Origin: Basidiobolus meristosporus CBS 931.73
Lineage: Eukaryota; Basidiobolomycota; Basidiobolomycetes; Basidiobolales; Basidiobolaceae
Direction of reading: 5' to 3'
Assembly: GCA_002104905.1 (NCBI GenBank)
Contig: MCFE01000025.1
Location: forward strand, 1 to 64,000
DNA: 64,000 nt
Shown: positions 47,119 through 59,567 of the stretch, piece by piece
How the letters are laid out: every line of letters begins with the position of its first letter
Numbering within the stretch: position 1 is the stretch's first letter
Notes under the pieces: model-generated
Database searches by the model: none
Seen by the model: only the letters and a program-made list of their open reading frames with translations
What the model was told of the DNA's origin: nothing
Translations under genes and position numbers: made by a program

Positions 47119-49034
47119 TCTTGGCGCCGGTAACTTGTAGCAGGAGGGGATTACGAGTTGTTGATGGGTTTTCCATACGGCCTGGCGAATATAAGGGCGA
47201 TTTTCCAGTTAAATCCCAATTCCCAATTTCGATGATAGCTCGCCCTGCAAGCTTACCATTTAGGGGTGCTGGCTGGGTATATATGATTTCAATGGGATTT
47301 CTATTACATCAACATACCCGCACCCTATCTGACTACCTTACCCACCCTCCCTGATTTGTTACCATGAAAGTGTTACATCATCTCATTAAGGGAGCCTGTG
47401 GACCTCGAACTTGCAGTGCACACAAAAAGCCACTCTGCTACCCAGGATATTCAGCTTAACACAAATCTGGTATTTGGCAAAAGAGGCTATTCAGTGATGA
47501 TATTTAATTATTTGGGTAACAGGATTGCCATTATGCAATTCTTTAGAAATGGATTCGACAAAAGTGACCTTCTATAAACAAGAGCGACTAGCTAATCTGG
47601 CGTTACCCTTGTGTGCTGTCGACGCTACACCAAGAGGTTTTTATTTCTTGGCCATGTAACCATGTGGGCAAAGCGACAAGTTCCACTGGGCCATCGAAGC
47701 GTACAACCACGAAGTTCAGTTTGGGTTTACTTTCGTTCAATTTCTCCGAAATCCTCTTTCCATCCGGATATCAGAAATAGATACGACTCTCACCTCTTCC
47801 AGGGAAGGAGCCAATGTAGATGGCCACTGCGAGCACGAGGTTAGGTTAGATTAGATTCAGACCTGAGCGCTACAGATCTTGTTGGAGATAAGGTTGCCTC
47901 TCCAACCAGTGGTTACATGCCTTAGGCTGCAGATTGACACTGATACATAGCTGGCAATTCTGGCAAAAGATCGGTCTTACACGAACCCTTTTCGTCTACG
48001 ATCTTGGACTCTTACGGCAAAAATTATTTGTGAGGGTATTTCTATTTTAGTGCAAGCACTGGGAATATGAAGCCAAAGCCATGAGGACTCTACTTGGCCA
48101 CCCATTGGACAGCAAGGTTGAACAGCGGCCTGAGGTAAATATGGAATTAATATATCCCAAGTAAACCGAATGCCATTGCAATAATGACACGAATGCCACC
48201 TCTACGTTGGCAAAGAGGTTGCCGAAGTGAACTTGCTGCAACGGGATTTGTGCGTAGGGGATGCAACGGTGAAATTTTGGTTACAGGGTCCAATTATCCC
48301 TACAGCCCATTAAACGGATATAGAAGTTTTTCCTGGGTACCAAAAGCAGTAGATGGGCCTGTGGTTGCGGTGAGAGTCCATATCAACCCCATGACAAAGA
48401 GATTTGTACAAATTGTGGCTCAATTAGTGCCAGTAATCCCCAAGTCCCTCAAACCTCAGGCATATGATCAGAACACCATTAATGATGCACCCTGGACATG
48501 GCCAAAACTCATGAAGATAGCGAAGTGATACAATGACCGTAAAGGAATCCTCCCTTCGCAGATTATTAATAGAATTGCCTACCATCTATTCCTTGCGATA
48601 ACCACCGATCACTTGGTAAAATCATATGCTTTGGTATGGGCCATTCCATCACCCCAACATCCGTCGTAAACTTTCTATTCAGGGACATCGGGTAAGTACC
48701 GCATGGGCGGCCTGCACATACTAAACCCTATTGAAAGAATGGTCACAATCGAGAATCTAATCTATTCCTGAAGGTTATCTATCGCATTGTTTATATCCAT
48801 CGAATGGTTGCCGGATTGTAATTCATGCTAAATTCGATATATTCAATTGGGTTTCCGAATTTGGGGGGTGGGGATGCATATAAAGGTTGGTTCGTCATCC
48901 CATTTCATCATCACCTCCCAAGTAATTCTCAATTATCTTTTCCAAGCCGTAAGTCTTCAAGTGCTCTGTCTTTTTGCATTGCTGGTATCGCGTTTATTAA
49001 CCGTATTTCGCTTGATAGTCCATAGCATATAGCA
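47119..49034. other. 1.9-kb region between divergent VTC1 and VTC4
   Basis: Promoter region for both VTC genes, with TATATAT near 47278-47284 on the VTC1 side and CATATAAA near 48878 on the VTC4 side. One uncertain open frame (48184-48528) lies within it. The rest shows no gene. Confidence 0.45.
48184..48528 (+). CDS. Uncertain 114-residue reading frame
   Basis: ATG to TGA without introns. The later half (about FVQIVAQLVPVIPKS and DAPWTWPKLMKIA) looks protein-like, but I do not recognise a family. It could be an exon of an unresolved gene, a remnant or chance. Confidence 0.25.
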   Translation: MTRMPPLRWQRGCRSELAATGFVRRGCNGEILVTGSNYPYSPLNGYRSFSWVPKAVDGPVVAVRVHINPMTKRFVQIVAQLVPVIPKSLKPQAYDQNTINDAPWTWPKLMKIAK

Positions 49035-51155
49035 ATGAAATTCGGCTCACAGCTTCAAGAAATCTTGTACCCTGAGTGGCGTTTCTATTACCTTGACTAT
49101 GACGGTCTTAAGCGTATGTTGAAGGAACGCCTCAACGACTTCACTGAGAAAGACGAGGCCAAGTTTGTTGAATTCTTGGAGAAGGAGTTGGAGAAGGTCT
49201 ACACCTTCCAAACCGTCAAGCTTGGTGAAATCAATAGAAGAGTGGAGTTCAGTGAGCGTACTGTTCAAAAGCTCTCCAAGGGTTCTGATGCCTCTGAGCA
49301 GGATTATGCTGATGTTGAAGAGGATATCAACCGAGTTATCGCTGAAGTCAATGAATTGGCAAAATTCACAAGACTTAACTATTCGGGTTTCCTCAAGATC
49401 ATCAAGAAGCACGACAAGCATACCACTTACTCACTCAAGCCCATGTTCATGGTGCGCTTGAATGCCCGCCCATTCTACAAGGAAAACTTCGACACTCTCT
49501 TGCTAAAGCTTTCTAAGCTCTATGATATCGTTCGTAACTGTGGTCAGGCGGGCAGTAACAAATCTGCTGCACCTGCTGGCGGTTCCCAGAACTTTATCCG
49601 CCAAACCACCAAATATTGGGTGCACCCAGACAACGTCATGGAGGTCAAGCTTCTGATCCTGAAATACCTACCTGTACTCGTATACAACGCCAAAGAGGGA
49701 GGCGATTTCAACCCTGCCGTTAGCTCCGTATACTTTGATAACGAGTCGTTCGATCTGTATACTGGCCGCTTAGAAAAGTCGGAGGGAGCCGAGGCCATCC
49801 GTCTTCGTTGGTACGGCAATTCCAGCAATAACGAAATCTTTGTTGAAAGAAAAACCCACCGCGAGGATTGGACTGGAGAAAAGAGCGTGAAGGAAAGATT
49901 CCCTCTCAAGGAGAAGTACATCAACGACTATCTTCGCGGCGATTTCACCATGGATAACACCATTCAGAAGTTGAGAGAGAGAGGTGCCAAGTCGGAGAAG
50001 GAGCTCAAGGAACTCGAGCAACTCTCCAGTGAGATCCAGTACAACGTCATTACCAAGAAACTTAATCCTACTATAAGAACGTTCTACAATCGTACAGCAT
50101 TCCAGCTTCCTGGTGATGCACGCGTCCGCATCTCACTCGACACCGAGCTAACCTTGATTCGTGAGGATAATCTTGATAACGTCGAAAGATCGGGTAAAAA
50201 CTGGCGCCGCACTGATATTGACACCGACTATCCTTTCTCTCAATTGGCTGATGCCGATGTCTGCCGTTTCCCTTACGCCGTTCTCGAAGTGAAGCTTCAA
50301 ACCCAACACGGTACTGAGCCACCACATTGGGTTACGAATTTGGTTGAAAGCCACTTGGTTGAATCGGTTCCCAAGTTTTCCAAATATATCCATGGTGTTT
50401 CTACCTTGCTCGAGTCTCGCGTGTCTCTTCTTCCATTCTGGCTTCCACAGATGGATAAAGATATTCGCAAATCCCCAAATAGAGAACTGCTTTCTATCAA
50501 AGACTCTGGAAGTAGCCATAGCAATGAAGATAGAGCTTCTTCGTACGGCTCTTCCCGCCGCAATCGCTCATCTCGCCATCAAGAGCCCGAGATTCAAGTT
50601 GTTGTGGATGGCTCTTATCAAAGAACGGATTCTTCGAGATCAAGAGGAAGAGAGCTTACCGATGCCGAGTATGATGAGAATGCCCCTCTCCTTCGTGAAT
50701 CCCGCAGTCGCTCCCGCAAGGCCAACGGTGCAGGATTCTTCAGCGGCCTCTTCAACAGATCCCGCACACCTTCTCCCGATACCCCCAAGGTCCGCCAACC
50801 TGCGAAGCGTATTGCTATCCCAGTGCGTGTTGAGCCCAAGGTCTTCTTTGCTAACGAGCGTACCTTCCTATCCTGGTTACATTTCACCATTGTCCTTGGC
50901 GGTCTAGCCCTAGGATTGTTGAACTTTGGTGACAGCGTCGGCCAAATCTCCGGTGTTCTCTTCACACTCATCTCCATGGGAGTGATGATCTATTCTTTGG
51001 TTTTGTACCAATGGAGAGCCGAGCAAATCCGCCAAAGAAGAGCCGGCCCCTACGATGATAGATTTGGACCAGTTATTCTAGTTGTCGTACTGTTCTTCGC
51101 CGTGTGCATCAACTTCTACTTGAAGTTCACCAGCAACTCAATCAGCAAACCTTAA
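49035..51155 (+). CDS. VTC4: Polyphosphate polymerase Vtc4, SPX-VTC-DUF202
   Basis: Makes inorganic polyphosphate from ATP and moves it into the vacuole. It is one exon of 706 residues. An SPX domain (about 1-150; [29 protein letters not shown]) is the inositol-pyrophosphate sensor. The tunnel domain (about 190-475) has EAIRLRWYG with Arg256 and Arg258 and VERKTHRE with Lys273; the 256-to-273 spacing equals that of yeast Vtc4 Arg264 and Lys281. [20 protein letters not shown] and VLEVKLQT follow, so catalytic residues look intact and Vtc4 fits better than the inactive Vtc2/3. A Ser/Arg-rich linker leads to a DUF202 unit ([33 protein letters not shown]) close to that of the nearby VTC1. It is unusual here in having no intron. 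Confidence 0.93.
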   Translation: MKFGSQLQEILYPEWRFYYLDYDGLKRMLKERLNDFTEKDEAKFVEFLEKELEKVYTFQTVKLGEINRRVEFSERTVQKLSKGSDASEQDYADVEEDINRVIAEVNELAKFTRLNYSGFLKIIKKHDKHTTYSLKPMFMVRLNARPFYKENFDTLLLKLSKLYDIVRNCGQAGSNKSAAPAGGSQNFIRQTTKYWVHPDNVMEVKLLILKYLPVLVYNAKEGGDFNPAVSSVYFDNESFDLYTGRLEKSEGAEAIRLRWYGNSSNNEIFVERKTHREDWTGEKSVKERFPLKEKYINDYLRGDFTMDNTIQKLRERGAKSEKELKELEQLSSEIQYNVITKKLNPTIRTFYNRTAFQLPGDARVRISLDTELTLIREDNLDNVERSGKNWRRTDIDTDYPFSQLADADVCRFPYAVLEVKLQTQHGTEPPHWVTNLVESHLVESVPKFSKYIHGVSTLLESRVSLLPFWLPQMDKDIRKSPNRELLSIKDSGSSHSNEDRASSYGSSRRNRSSRHQEPEIQVVVDGSYQRTDSSRSRGRELTDAEYDENAPLLRESRSRSRKANGAGFFSGLFNRSRTPSPDTPKVRQPAKRIAIPVRVEPKVFFANERTFLSWLHFTIVLGGLALGLLNFGDSVGQISGVLFTLISMGVMIYSLVLYQWRAEQIRQRRAGPYDDRFGPVILVVVLFFAVCINFYLKFTSNSISKP

Positions 51156-51949
51156 ACGCCTCTCGAATGCCCCGCACACCTACTTTCACTGAATTATTAC
51201 TAGAACTGGATCAACCTCATGTATAGCTATCACACGTTGAATCCCAAGCAACTGGATATCCCCCTTCTTGCTATGTGTCCCCTTACCTTACCTTTCCTTT
51301 CCTTTCCTCATGCGATCATTAATTTTTATCTGGATTTTACCAACATCTCAAGTTTTATTCCATAAAGAACGATTTTACCATTACTCCAGTTCCAGAAGAG
51401 CAGAATCGAATTCTTGATCATTTTAAATGTGATGCTAAGCTCAATCGCCGGCGTACTCTAGATTGCACTTCACCTTACTCAGCATAGTTTATCAAAGCAA
51501 GCCCAGCCTAGGTTCTGGCATCAAAGCTAGTGATGTTTTTGGGATGACCGTAATCAGCGACTGCCGATTGCATTGCATGATTTTTAGCTCGCTCAATGCC
51601 CCAAATGGCCAAGGAAGCCTTAAAGCCATTAAAGATCTCAGGCGGTGAGCGGAGCCTTGAAAAACACAATTCGGTGGGCGACGAGAAATTTCTCGGGATT
51701 TTTTTTTCATTCACCATGATTCAGTGAACATTTGTAAACATTTACCTCTCATTGGTTTATTCAGATTGTGGAATCAGTTCAATTAATTCGTTCGATCGTG
51801 GGTTGTTTCTTTCTCTCTCTCGCCGTTTCGTAGCTAAGCGACTGTAATCTTGGTAAGCAGTGAATCGCACATTCACACACAATGAATATGTTGTACTGAT
51901 CTGTATGTCCATCAATTCTTTCGAAACACCCATCCATCAACCACAGAAA
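51156..51949. other. Spacer between VTC4 and eL31
   Basis: About 0.8 kb with VTC4 3' region, a CCTTT-rich pyrimidine run near 51286-51308, and the eL31 promoter. Part of the eL31 5' leader may be an intron ending in CAACCACAG just before the ATG. Confidence 0.4.
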
Positions 51950-52315
51950 ATGGCCAAGGAACAAAAGGGTACCAAGCGTTCTACTCTCTCTGACGTCGTC
52001 ACCAGAGAGTACACCATCCACCTTCACAAGCTTATCCACGACCGTTCTTTCAAGAAGAAGGCCCCTACCGCTGTCAAGGCCATCAAGGCTTTCGCTACCA
52101 AGCAAATGGGCACCGTCGATGTCCGTTTGGATCCTTCTGTTAACAAGCAAGTTTGGAGCCACGGTATTCGCAACGTTCAACGTCGTATTCGTGTTCGTCT
52201 TGCTCGTAGACGTAATGATGATGAAGACGCCAAGGAGAAACTTTATACTTATGTCACCTTCGTTCCTGTTACTTCTTACAAGGGCCTTCAAACTGAAGTC
52301 GTTGAGGACAACTAA
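51950..52315 (+). CDS. RPL31: 60S ribosomal protein eL31
   Basis: Component of the large ribosomal subunit near the tunnel exit. 121 residues from ATG 51950. [52 protein letters not shown] and [17 protein letters not shown] are highly conserved family blocks. Codon use is strongly biased to C-ending codons, as expected of a highly expressed gene. The frame is open upstream only by a GTG start, which was not used. The sequence just before the ATG reads like an intron acceptor, so a 5'-leader intron is possible. Confidence 0.95.
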   Translation: MAKEQKGTKRSTLSDVVTREYTIHLHKLIHDRSFKKKAPTAVKAIKAFATKQMGTVDVRLDPSVNKQVWSHGIRNVQRRIRVRLARRRNDDEDAKEKLYTYVTFVPVTSYKGLQTEVVEDN

Positions 52316-52636
52316 TTGTTATTGTATTAAACCATCTAGCCTACTTCCGGCTAGAGATCACAACAACAAATATACCTTTCAACTATACATCTTGTTATTC
52401 TTGGCATCAGTGCTGTGAGCGCGGGTGAAGGCTGATAACTTGGCACAGCGGATATTTCCTGTCTCATAGAATAGCGGGGTGGTTGGGAGGTGCACTTGGC
52501 GTGGTGTGGTCATGTTGGGTTGGGACACATGCAAGCAAGCAGTCTCATCTGCTTAGCGGGGAGAAACCAATTCTCACCATCGCTACCCAACTGGACCGTT
52601 AACTTCTTGCCGAAATCACTGACTAACGAACACTTG

Positions 52637-52644
52637 TGACGTCA
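52637..52644. promoter_or_regulatory. CRE-like palindrome TGACGTCA
   Basis: Second perfect 8-bp ATF/CREB-type match in the window, about 470 bp upstream of GID1. Chance occurrence is possible. Confidence 0.25.
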
Positions 52645-52803
52645 AACTTGTGGCAATAGTGGATAGGATAGAATGAATTGATCACATAAACACAATTGGG
52701 ATATGTATATTTTATTCTTCCGAACGCTGGGTGATGGCGCAGCAGCGGAAGAGGCTCTCTAAACAAACATGACGAAGTAACGTCTGAGTACATGCTGGAT
52801 TAA

Positions 52804-52823
52804 GTGTGCGTGTGTGTGTGTGT
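52804..52823. repeat. GT dinucleotide microsatellite
   Basis: A 20-bp run of GT interrupted by one GC. Confidence 0.85.
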
Positions 52824-53116
52824 ATGCATGTATAACTCATTATTCTCATGACTAGCTTTTGGGCTCAAGTGATGACTGATCACCAAATGATATCGCGAAC
52901 TCTGTTTGTAATATTTGAATATTTCAGTTACTAGTAAAATAGATTATTGGGATCAGCATTGTCAAACCTAGGGCCAATTTGGGGATGCATCAAGGCTTGA
53001 TCGTCCTCTTCCGTAAGCGGTCTCAATCACATCCCAACTGCCACTGACTTCCCGCCAATTATCCCCTTATCCTTTCAGAAGCAATAGATTTCGCTTGAAA
53101 ATATCTTTCTAAATAC

Positions 53117-55224
53117 ATGACAAACTCAACGGGAACATCTTCAAGAAGAGCAACCTCCCAATCCTTGGGGTTTAGTTTTGGCTCCTCTCGTTCAGCTTCC
53201 TCAATTTCTGCTCCGATTCGTCCCAGCATTTCCGGCTCTCCTGCTGTGACTTCCACTAAAAACCCGGCTGTCCGCCCAAAGATTCCAAAGTATTTAGAGG
53301 ATACCGCATACGCTGAAGTATTAGATGCTGCTTATTGCGATCCATCAGTGGATCCTAATCAGGTGGACCTTCCTAATCTCCCTACGAGCTGGAACGGTAA
53401 AGACAAATGCTCCCTTTTGGAGCTATCCGCTGACGGCCTCAGAGTAAACTACATAGGTATGGCAAGAGTAAGTAATCTACAAGCTTGTATTTCACTGTAG
53501 TAATCTGTATATCTGTCCCTGCAGGTACTGGTAAATCCGATAATGACGCAGCAGCAGTAAGATCAAACCATGCTATGCCACCTCAATGTGGAATATTCTA
53601 TTTTGAAGTAGAAATCATAAGTAAAGGAAGAGATGGGTACGGATGGTGCTATTTGTCTCTACATTCCATAAGTAGTCCCTGACAAACGTTGTGTAGATAT
53701 ATAGGAATTGGGTTTTCCACCCACGGAGTGTCCCTCAGTCGCCTTCCTGGCTGGGACCCTAACTCCTGGGGATACCACGGTGATGACGGGCATTCTTTCT
53801 GCTGCTCTGGCACTGGTAAGCCCTACGGGCCTACCTATACCACTGGTGATATAATCGGTTGTTGTGTCAATTTCCGTGATGGCTCCGCGTTCTATACCAA
53901 GAACGGCGTGTTCTTAGGTGCGTACGGGTATTTCGTATAACCAACTAGGATATTTTTCTTACCCCACAACCGTACTCGTTAGGTATTGCATTCCGTGACC
54001 TCAAAGGAACACTTTACCCCTCTGTTGGCTTTAGAACCCCCGGAGAACAAGTTGAAGTGAACTTTGGCCAGAGACGGTTCAAGTTCGACATCGAGCATTA
54101 TATGAAGGTGAGCATTCGTTGAAAATTTCAACATGAGAGACGGACCTAATGCTCTCACCGTTGCAGGAGGAAAAAACCAAATTGTGGGATATGATCAACG
54201 CGACACCAACCCCGCCCATCTCCCAATCGGCACAAATGATCTCCCAACATAATATTTCCTCGGAAAATAACCTTCCAAGCATACTTAACGAGCTCATCCT
54301 TTCTTACATGGTACACCACGGATATAGCGAAACGGCAAAAACCTTTGCAAAGGACATCATGGGAAGCCAGGATAACTACGACTCCGTTATGGGTAATAGT
54401 CTGAGCAACAGCGAGACCGATGTTCGAAACAGACAGAGTAAGTGTATTCAGATAAGGCATCAAGGAAGTGCAGGGAACTCAACCTACACCTTTTAGAAAT
54501 TCGTGGCTATATTTTGGATGGAGATATTGACTCTGCAATTAAGTTATGTGACGAGTGCTATCCTGATGTTCTCAAGAACAACGAGCCTATCCTATTTCGA
54601 CTTCGCTGTCGTAAATTCATCGAAATGATGCGCAAGACAGTGGTGAATTCTAACGGTAACCATGGTGAAGAGGAGGATGAAGATACAATGGATGTTGATG
54701 ATGCCAAAAGTGAAGTTAGAGGCCGGAAAAGAAGACTGAACCCAGAAACCGACCTGAACGCTTTACTTGAAGCAATGAAATATGGCCAACAATTACAAGC
54801 CGATTACAAGGACGATGAGCGTGAGGATGTCAAAAAGACCCTAGTGGTAAATTATTTTTTTCTAGTCTTCAGACGAATCCATCATACTGATGTGGGCATC
54901 TCGTTAGGAAACATTCTCTTTATTGGCATATCCAAATCCCGAGGATAGTGTTGTGGCTCATCTACTTGATTCTGCTTGCCGAGAGCCGGTTGCCAATACT
55001 CTTAACAGCGCTATACTGGGTGAGTTCGAATTCAACCTATATTTCTCCAAAACCATCACATCGTCGTACTCACATTCGCGCATTCACAAGTATCTCAAAA
55101 TCGCCCGCCTATTCCCCCACTTGAGCAAACCTTCCGTCAAACCTGTGTTGTTGTCAAGGACCTCGTCAAGCAAGGAGTGGGCAACAGCGCCTTTGTCAAC
55201 GTGCACAAAGACTGTTTGTTATAA
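53117..55224 (+). CDS. VID30: GID/CTLH ubiquitin ligase scaffold Gid1/Vid30 (RanBP9/10)
   Basis: Scaffold subunit of the GID/CTLH E3 ligase that degrades gluconeogenic enzymes in yeast. Start ATG 53117, about eight exons, stop TAA 55222-55224. A Ser-rich leader is followed by a SPRY domain ([61 protein letters not shown]). A LisH motif comes next ([19 protein letters not shown]), then CTLH ([38 protein letters not shown]) and a CRA-type end ([35 protein letters not shown]). The last exon, after AAG near 55090, reads [16 protein letters not shown] and ends in VHKDCLL. The order SPRY-LisH-CTLH-CRA is unique to this family. Confidence 0.92.
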
Positions 55225-55818
55225 TTATTCATGGAAACCTCTGGATTCATCCGAGGGGAGGGGTGCCAACCAGGGGGTCTAGAAGAATGCCAAATTTGAA
55301 GTCATTGTTTATGATGGGGACGTGTCGTTTTTAGTAGACAACATCTACGAAGCTTCAATCCTGATACAGCTCGATTCTCACTTGACATCATCGTTTTCGC
55401 ATTCTCTGTATACATACACACCGATCTTAATTCGTCAATTCCTTTAGCAAGGGCCGTGGCCTCTAAAGTATGTTTACTTGTTCTCTGATCTCGGGTATTT
55501 TTCCATTTCCTTTTTCTGTTCGTCTCTTTAATCCTATCCCAAAGAGTCTTAACCTGATTGTGATGTCACTGATATTTCGAAATGCTTTACTTAATAAAAT
55601 CCAATGGAAAATGTGGCCAGGTCCGTTGGTTTGTTGGCACCGACCGGTGGTGCTTTGGTGGGGGCATTACCGGAACCAACATCGTCACGTGGTGTTGGCG
55701 GCAGGTATGAATTGTCAAAAATATCGTACAACTAAAAGGATAAGATACAGTGAGGATTATAGGGTGGGAATAGGCTCTGGGACGTAACGGCATGGGATCC
55801 GTTCACGAATGCGAACCC
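55225..55818. other. Region between convergent GID1 and MID1
   Basis: 594 bp. After a possible acceptor GGTCTAG at about 55275-55281, an open stretch to 55446 (+) reads KNAKFEVIVYDGDVSFLVDN and on, which looks protein-like but has no recognised family. It could be an unplaced exon or chance. Otherwise nothing is seen. Confidence 0.3.
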
Positions 55819-57369
55819 TCAAGTTCGTAGACTGATGAATGCGATGAAGGCTACCAGGAGCGCACTGAGCACGGTCGGGGGAATGTGTAAGTGGGCTCCT
55901 TGGGATGTTGTGAGGGTAGTGAAGCTATTGCAGTTAGGTGCGGTTCCATAGTCTAGGCTTGATGGATCCGGGCTGGGGCAGCTGAATTGGAAAAATGCTG
56001 GGCAGCTTCGAACCACCTCCAAACAAACGTCCAGACATGGTAGGTACTGCATGAAGGCGTTGGTCTGATTCAGAAAGAATGGTCCGACGGCATACGCGTT
56101 ATCGTTGCGGTATTGCAGCCCGGGGGCTTCACCGCCTGGAGGCTTCCCGCCAGCACACCTAGGGATGGTGATGGCACACACCCAGGTGCGATACGCATCT
56201 AGGCAATGTGTGCAGTTTCGCAGTGGGGAGTATACAGTGCTACAATCAAATCGTCCCAGGGCTTTCTCGAATTCCAAATACCTCGCGTGAGCATAATCGT
56301 CATACATCTTCGCTAAAGTCGCTTGGTTGGTGCCGTTGCTTAGACTAGGTACGGCATAATTGACCTTGGTGCAGAAATTGGCGGGCTGGATTACTACACA
56401 GTTACTTTCTATACATCGAGTCAGACCTGGGTTCTACCGAGATACGATGCTTACTAGAACACTTACCTGTTTGAGCAGTACCAAAAGATACCCCTCTCGT
56501 TACTCGCCTATACCGAGTGGGCCCGGTAGATTCCTCAACATGGTAGATTCGATAACTTGTGTTGACGTTGAGATCATCGACATGAAAGCGAACTGATTCT
56601 TGGGCCAAATCTCTTTTCACGTGGAACGACTTTAAGGATTTTTTGGATAGCATACAGAGCGGCATCCAAGGGAGATCCTCTTGTTCCTGAAGGACGTATG
56701 CTTTGAAAACATTGGGTCTCTTTGTATGTTGGGGCATGGAAAAAGCCGCGGTGTTGTGATCGGCATCATGAAAGGTGATTGAAAGTCCACTTTCGTTCTC
56801 CATGAAACCTGTCAAATTTTGGAATGCTCGTTAGCTACATCCCTATTTTTGAGCGGAAGAAATTGGTTGGGAATACCAGTGGTGGAAATGCTGAGCTCGT
56901 ATTGCCAGTGATTCTCTTTAGGGTTGGTTTCTGCGAGATGAGGGGCATGTACTCCGACATACAAGCTTTTGGTGGGAGAGATGTTTTCTACTACCAGGCG
57001 TATATACTCAAGGCCCACATCTTGCTTAATCTTCAAGCTAGAGTTGTCACTAAGCTTTCCATCGGGGCCAGAGGTGGGATGGCTTTGTGAGAGGGATATT
57101 TCCAGTGGTTTCAACTGGCTTGCGTGCTCTGGTAACGAGCAAATAGACAGGCTAATGTATAGATTATATGTTTTGGGTGCTGAGATAGCGTCAAGAATAG
57201 GGTTGGAAGCATCCAAAGCATCATAATAGTAATGTGAGGTTTCTCCGCTGTGAATGTCCCCACTTGCAATAGTATTCTTGACTAGGGGAATAGTGATGGG
57301 GGAAGATAGGACCAATACTTTGAGGGAGACAAGTGTCAAGAATGCACCATACATCATCCAGCCTCTCAT
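55819..57369 (-). CDS. MID1: Mid1 stretch-activated calcium channel component
   Basis: Regulatory partner of the Cch1 calcium channel in the plasma membrane, needed for survival of mating or stress signals in yeast. ATG 57369 with a signal peptide (FLTLVSLKVLVLSSP) and three exons. Introns: one starts at a GTATTC about 56884 (after SISTT) and ends before GTTTCATGG near 56815; another lies near 56425-56465. The C-terminal Cys-rich half has FDCSTVYSPLRNCTHCLDAY, WVCAITIPRC and LPCLDVCLEVVRSCP, the core signature of the family. It ends in a hydrophobic stretch (LSALLVAFIAFISLRT), like a GPI or membrane signal. N-glycosylation sites (NGT, NQT) are present. Confidence 0.88.
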
Positions 57370-57987
57370 TCTCTACTTTCTGGTTAAAGCTAGGTGTGTG
57401 TCGCCCTCAGATGCAGTAATCAATATATCATGAAAAATTGCCACTTGAGCCCCCTTCCAATGTAGGAAATATCAGTAATTAAGTTTGGAACCGCTGAAAA
57501 TAAACATCAGTCAAATTGGATATGGCAAAGCAGTCTAACCTCCAACATATTCATTAATCATCATCCAACAACTGCCATCCGTCATTGCGCCGAGACAGGA
57601 ATACCTGATCGTGTCACCATTTAGTGGAAGATTCCATCCAGTTCGGATGGATTTAGCCATGAAATGGACACTCGGATTACGTGAGGAAAGATGATCAACG
57701 ACTAAACTTGTCCATAACATAAGAATGATTCCATTTCATCCAATCGTTATGCAACATCTGGCTATATCATTATAAGGGAAAATAGGCGGATATTTGCATG
57801 CTCAGGATTAGTCCCGATTCCCTTTAAAACTCAGTCTGTCTTTATCAATAACTTATCCACACTCATTAACGAGGTAAACACCCAACCAAGCCTCCTAATT
57901 CCTACCCCCTACCCCGCCTCCAGCCTTCATATCCTTGAGCTTTTGTTGAAACTTTTTGGAATACAATAGAGTCCGCTCTTCTTCGAG
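57370..57987. promoter_or_regulatory. Divergent promoter region of MID1 and HERP-like gene
   Basis: 618 bp between two outward-transcribed genes. A short minus-strand frame (57535-57720) is not convincing. A C-rich tract (CCTACCCCCTACCCCGCC, 57901-57918) precedes the HERP-like start. Confidence 0.35.
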
Positions 57988-59306
57988 ATGAGTTCCTCGG
58001 GTTGCGAAATTAAAATCTACGTCAGATCACCCAACAGCACAATCCCCAAAGATTATCACATCACCACCACCCCTGGTGCTAAGGTTGTTTCCGTCAAGCA
58101 GAAGATTCACGACACTTTGGAGTCACATCCAGCCGTTGAAGACCAGCGGCTGATTTTCCAGGGAAAAATTTTGGTCAACGAGGATTTGATTAAGGATGTA
58201 TTTAAGAAGGTATTTCGAAAGCTGGGGTTCGGTCTATTTGGTACGTCTAGTGACCTGTTTGTATAGGTTGATCCCTCTGTCCCTCAAATATTTCACTTGG
58301 TGGTGAAATCTGGTCTCAACTCCGAACCTCAACCACAAGCCGCCCCCTACTCTGGTCAGTCTTCCAGCAGTCGCGAAAGCAACTCCACCAACCCTTTTCT
58401 CCGCTACCGCTTCCAGTCACAATTCGATGAATCGTTCGAAAACTCCTTCTATCAAGCCCCGCCCGCCAACAGCAGTCCTACTTACAGCCCCTTGCCTCAA
58501 AATCCCGCCATTCCCCCTCATATGATCACACCCATGGGACTACCGTTCCAGTATCAATATGTTTTGATCAAGTAAGTATTGTCGTATGCTACTTCGGTTG
58601 CGTAGTACTAAGAGAACTTTAGCGGCCTGCCCTACCTAATGCAAGTGCCGAATCACCCTGCCTCGAACGCTGCAAATCCGATGAATTATGGTACTGGTAT
58701 TGTCAATCCTCTGGAGGCTGCCGAGCCTCTTATGGCACAGGCCCCGCCTAATCCGATCCCTGCCGAGATCAATGGTGCACAACGTAATCGGCAAGTAGCC
58801 CATTCGATATGGTTGGTCTTTAGGTTGGTGTTCTTCGCGTACCTATTCGGCCAAGGTGCTAGCTTTGAAAGAATGATCCTCATCTCGTTGGTTTGCATGG
58901 TGGTCTATTTGTAAGCATCTCTAGTTGGTTGCATGCTCACCCAGGTAAAGAGTACTAACCAGGAGCAATCGATAGATATCAAACGGGTAGACTTCGCGTA
59001 GTCCGTGTTCAAATCAACCAGTTAAACCCCAGAAACCCTCACGACCTCTTTCCTCCAAACCATCCGAACCTTGCACAGCCACCGCAGCAAAACCCAACCC
59101 AACAGCCACCGCAACCACAGCCCCAGCCTCAGCCCCAACCCCAGCAAGAAGCCCCGGCCCCACAGCAGGAGGCTCCACAGCCGGAACTACCACATGACTC
59201 CTTGGGGGTCCTGAAGGTTGCGGTCATGACGTTCTTCCGATCCATCATTCCAAGCGACCAAATACGGGACATTCCACCGGAGGATATCCAAAACGAGATG
59301 TTCTGA
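57988..59306 (+). CDS. HERP-like ubiquitin-like domain ER membrane protein
   Basis: Exons 57988-58209, 58267-58571, 58623-58910 and 58976-59306 give 381 residues. An N-terminal ubiquitin-like domain (about 6-85; IKIYVRSPNS, SVKQKIHDTLESHP, QRLIFQGKILVNED) is followed by a Pro/Ser/Gln-rich linker. Two adjacent hydrophobic segments (WLVFRLVFFAYLFG, MILISLVCMVVYLY) and YQTGRLRVV follow, like the membrane part of HERPUD. A second Pro/Gln-rich run ends in SIIPSDQIRDIPPEDI. HERP and the related yeast Usa1 act in ER-associated degradation. Family assignment rests on domain order and the YLYQTGR-type segment. Confidence 0.72.
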
Positions 59307-59567
59307 TCCCCCGCCCATGCAGACCCTCATCAGCGAAGGGAACTTTCTGATCACACTCGCGTTCAAAGACGTGCTGGTACCCGTTGGAAGTGAACCTTGA
59401 CCGAATGTTTATTTACGCCTTAGATTTGCCAATGGTCAGATGCCCTAAGTAGTGGTTTATTTTAATAAATCAACAAAACGGATCATGTCTATGATGTATT
59501 TGACAGGTGGATTAAGCAATATACACGTTTGCAAGGATTGTATTAAAATGCGAAGTTGGAGGGATGC

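Larger units (their letters stand above)
52316..53116. other. Spacer between eL31 and GID1
   Basis: 801 bp. It includes a CRE-like site at 52637-52644 and a GT-dinucleotide run at 52804-52823. No gene is seen. Confidence 0.45.
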
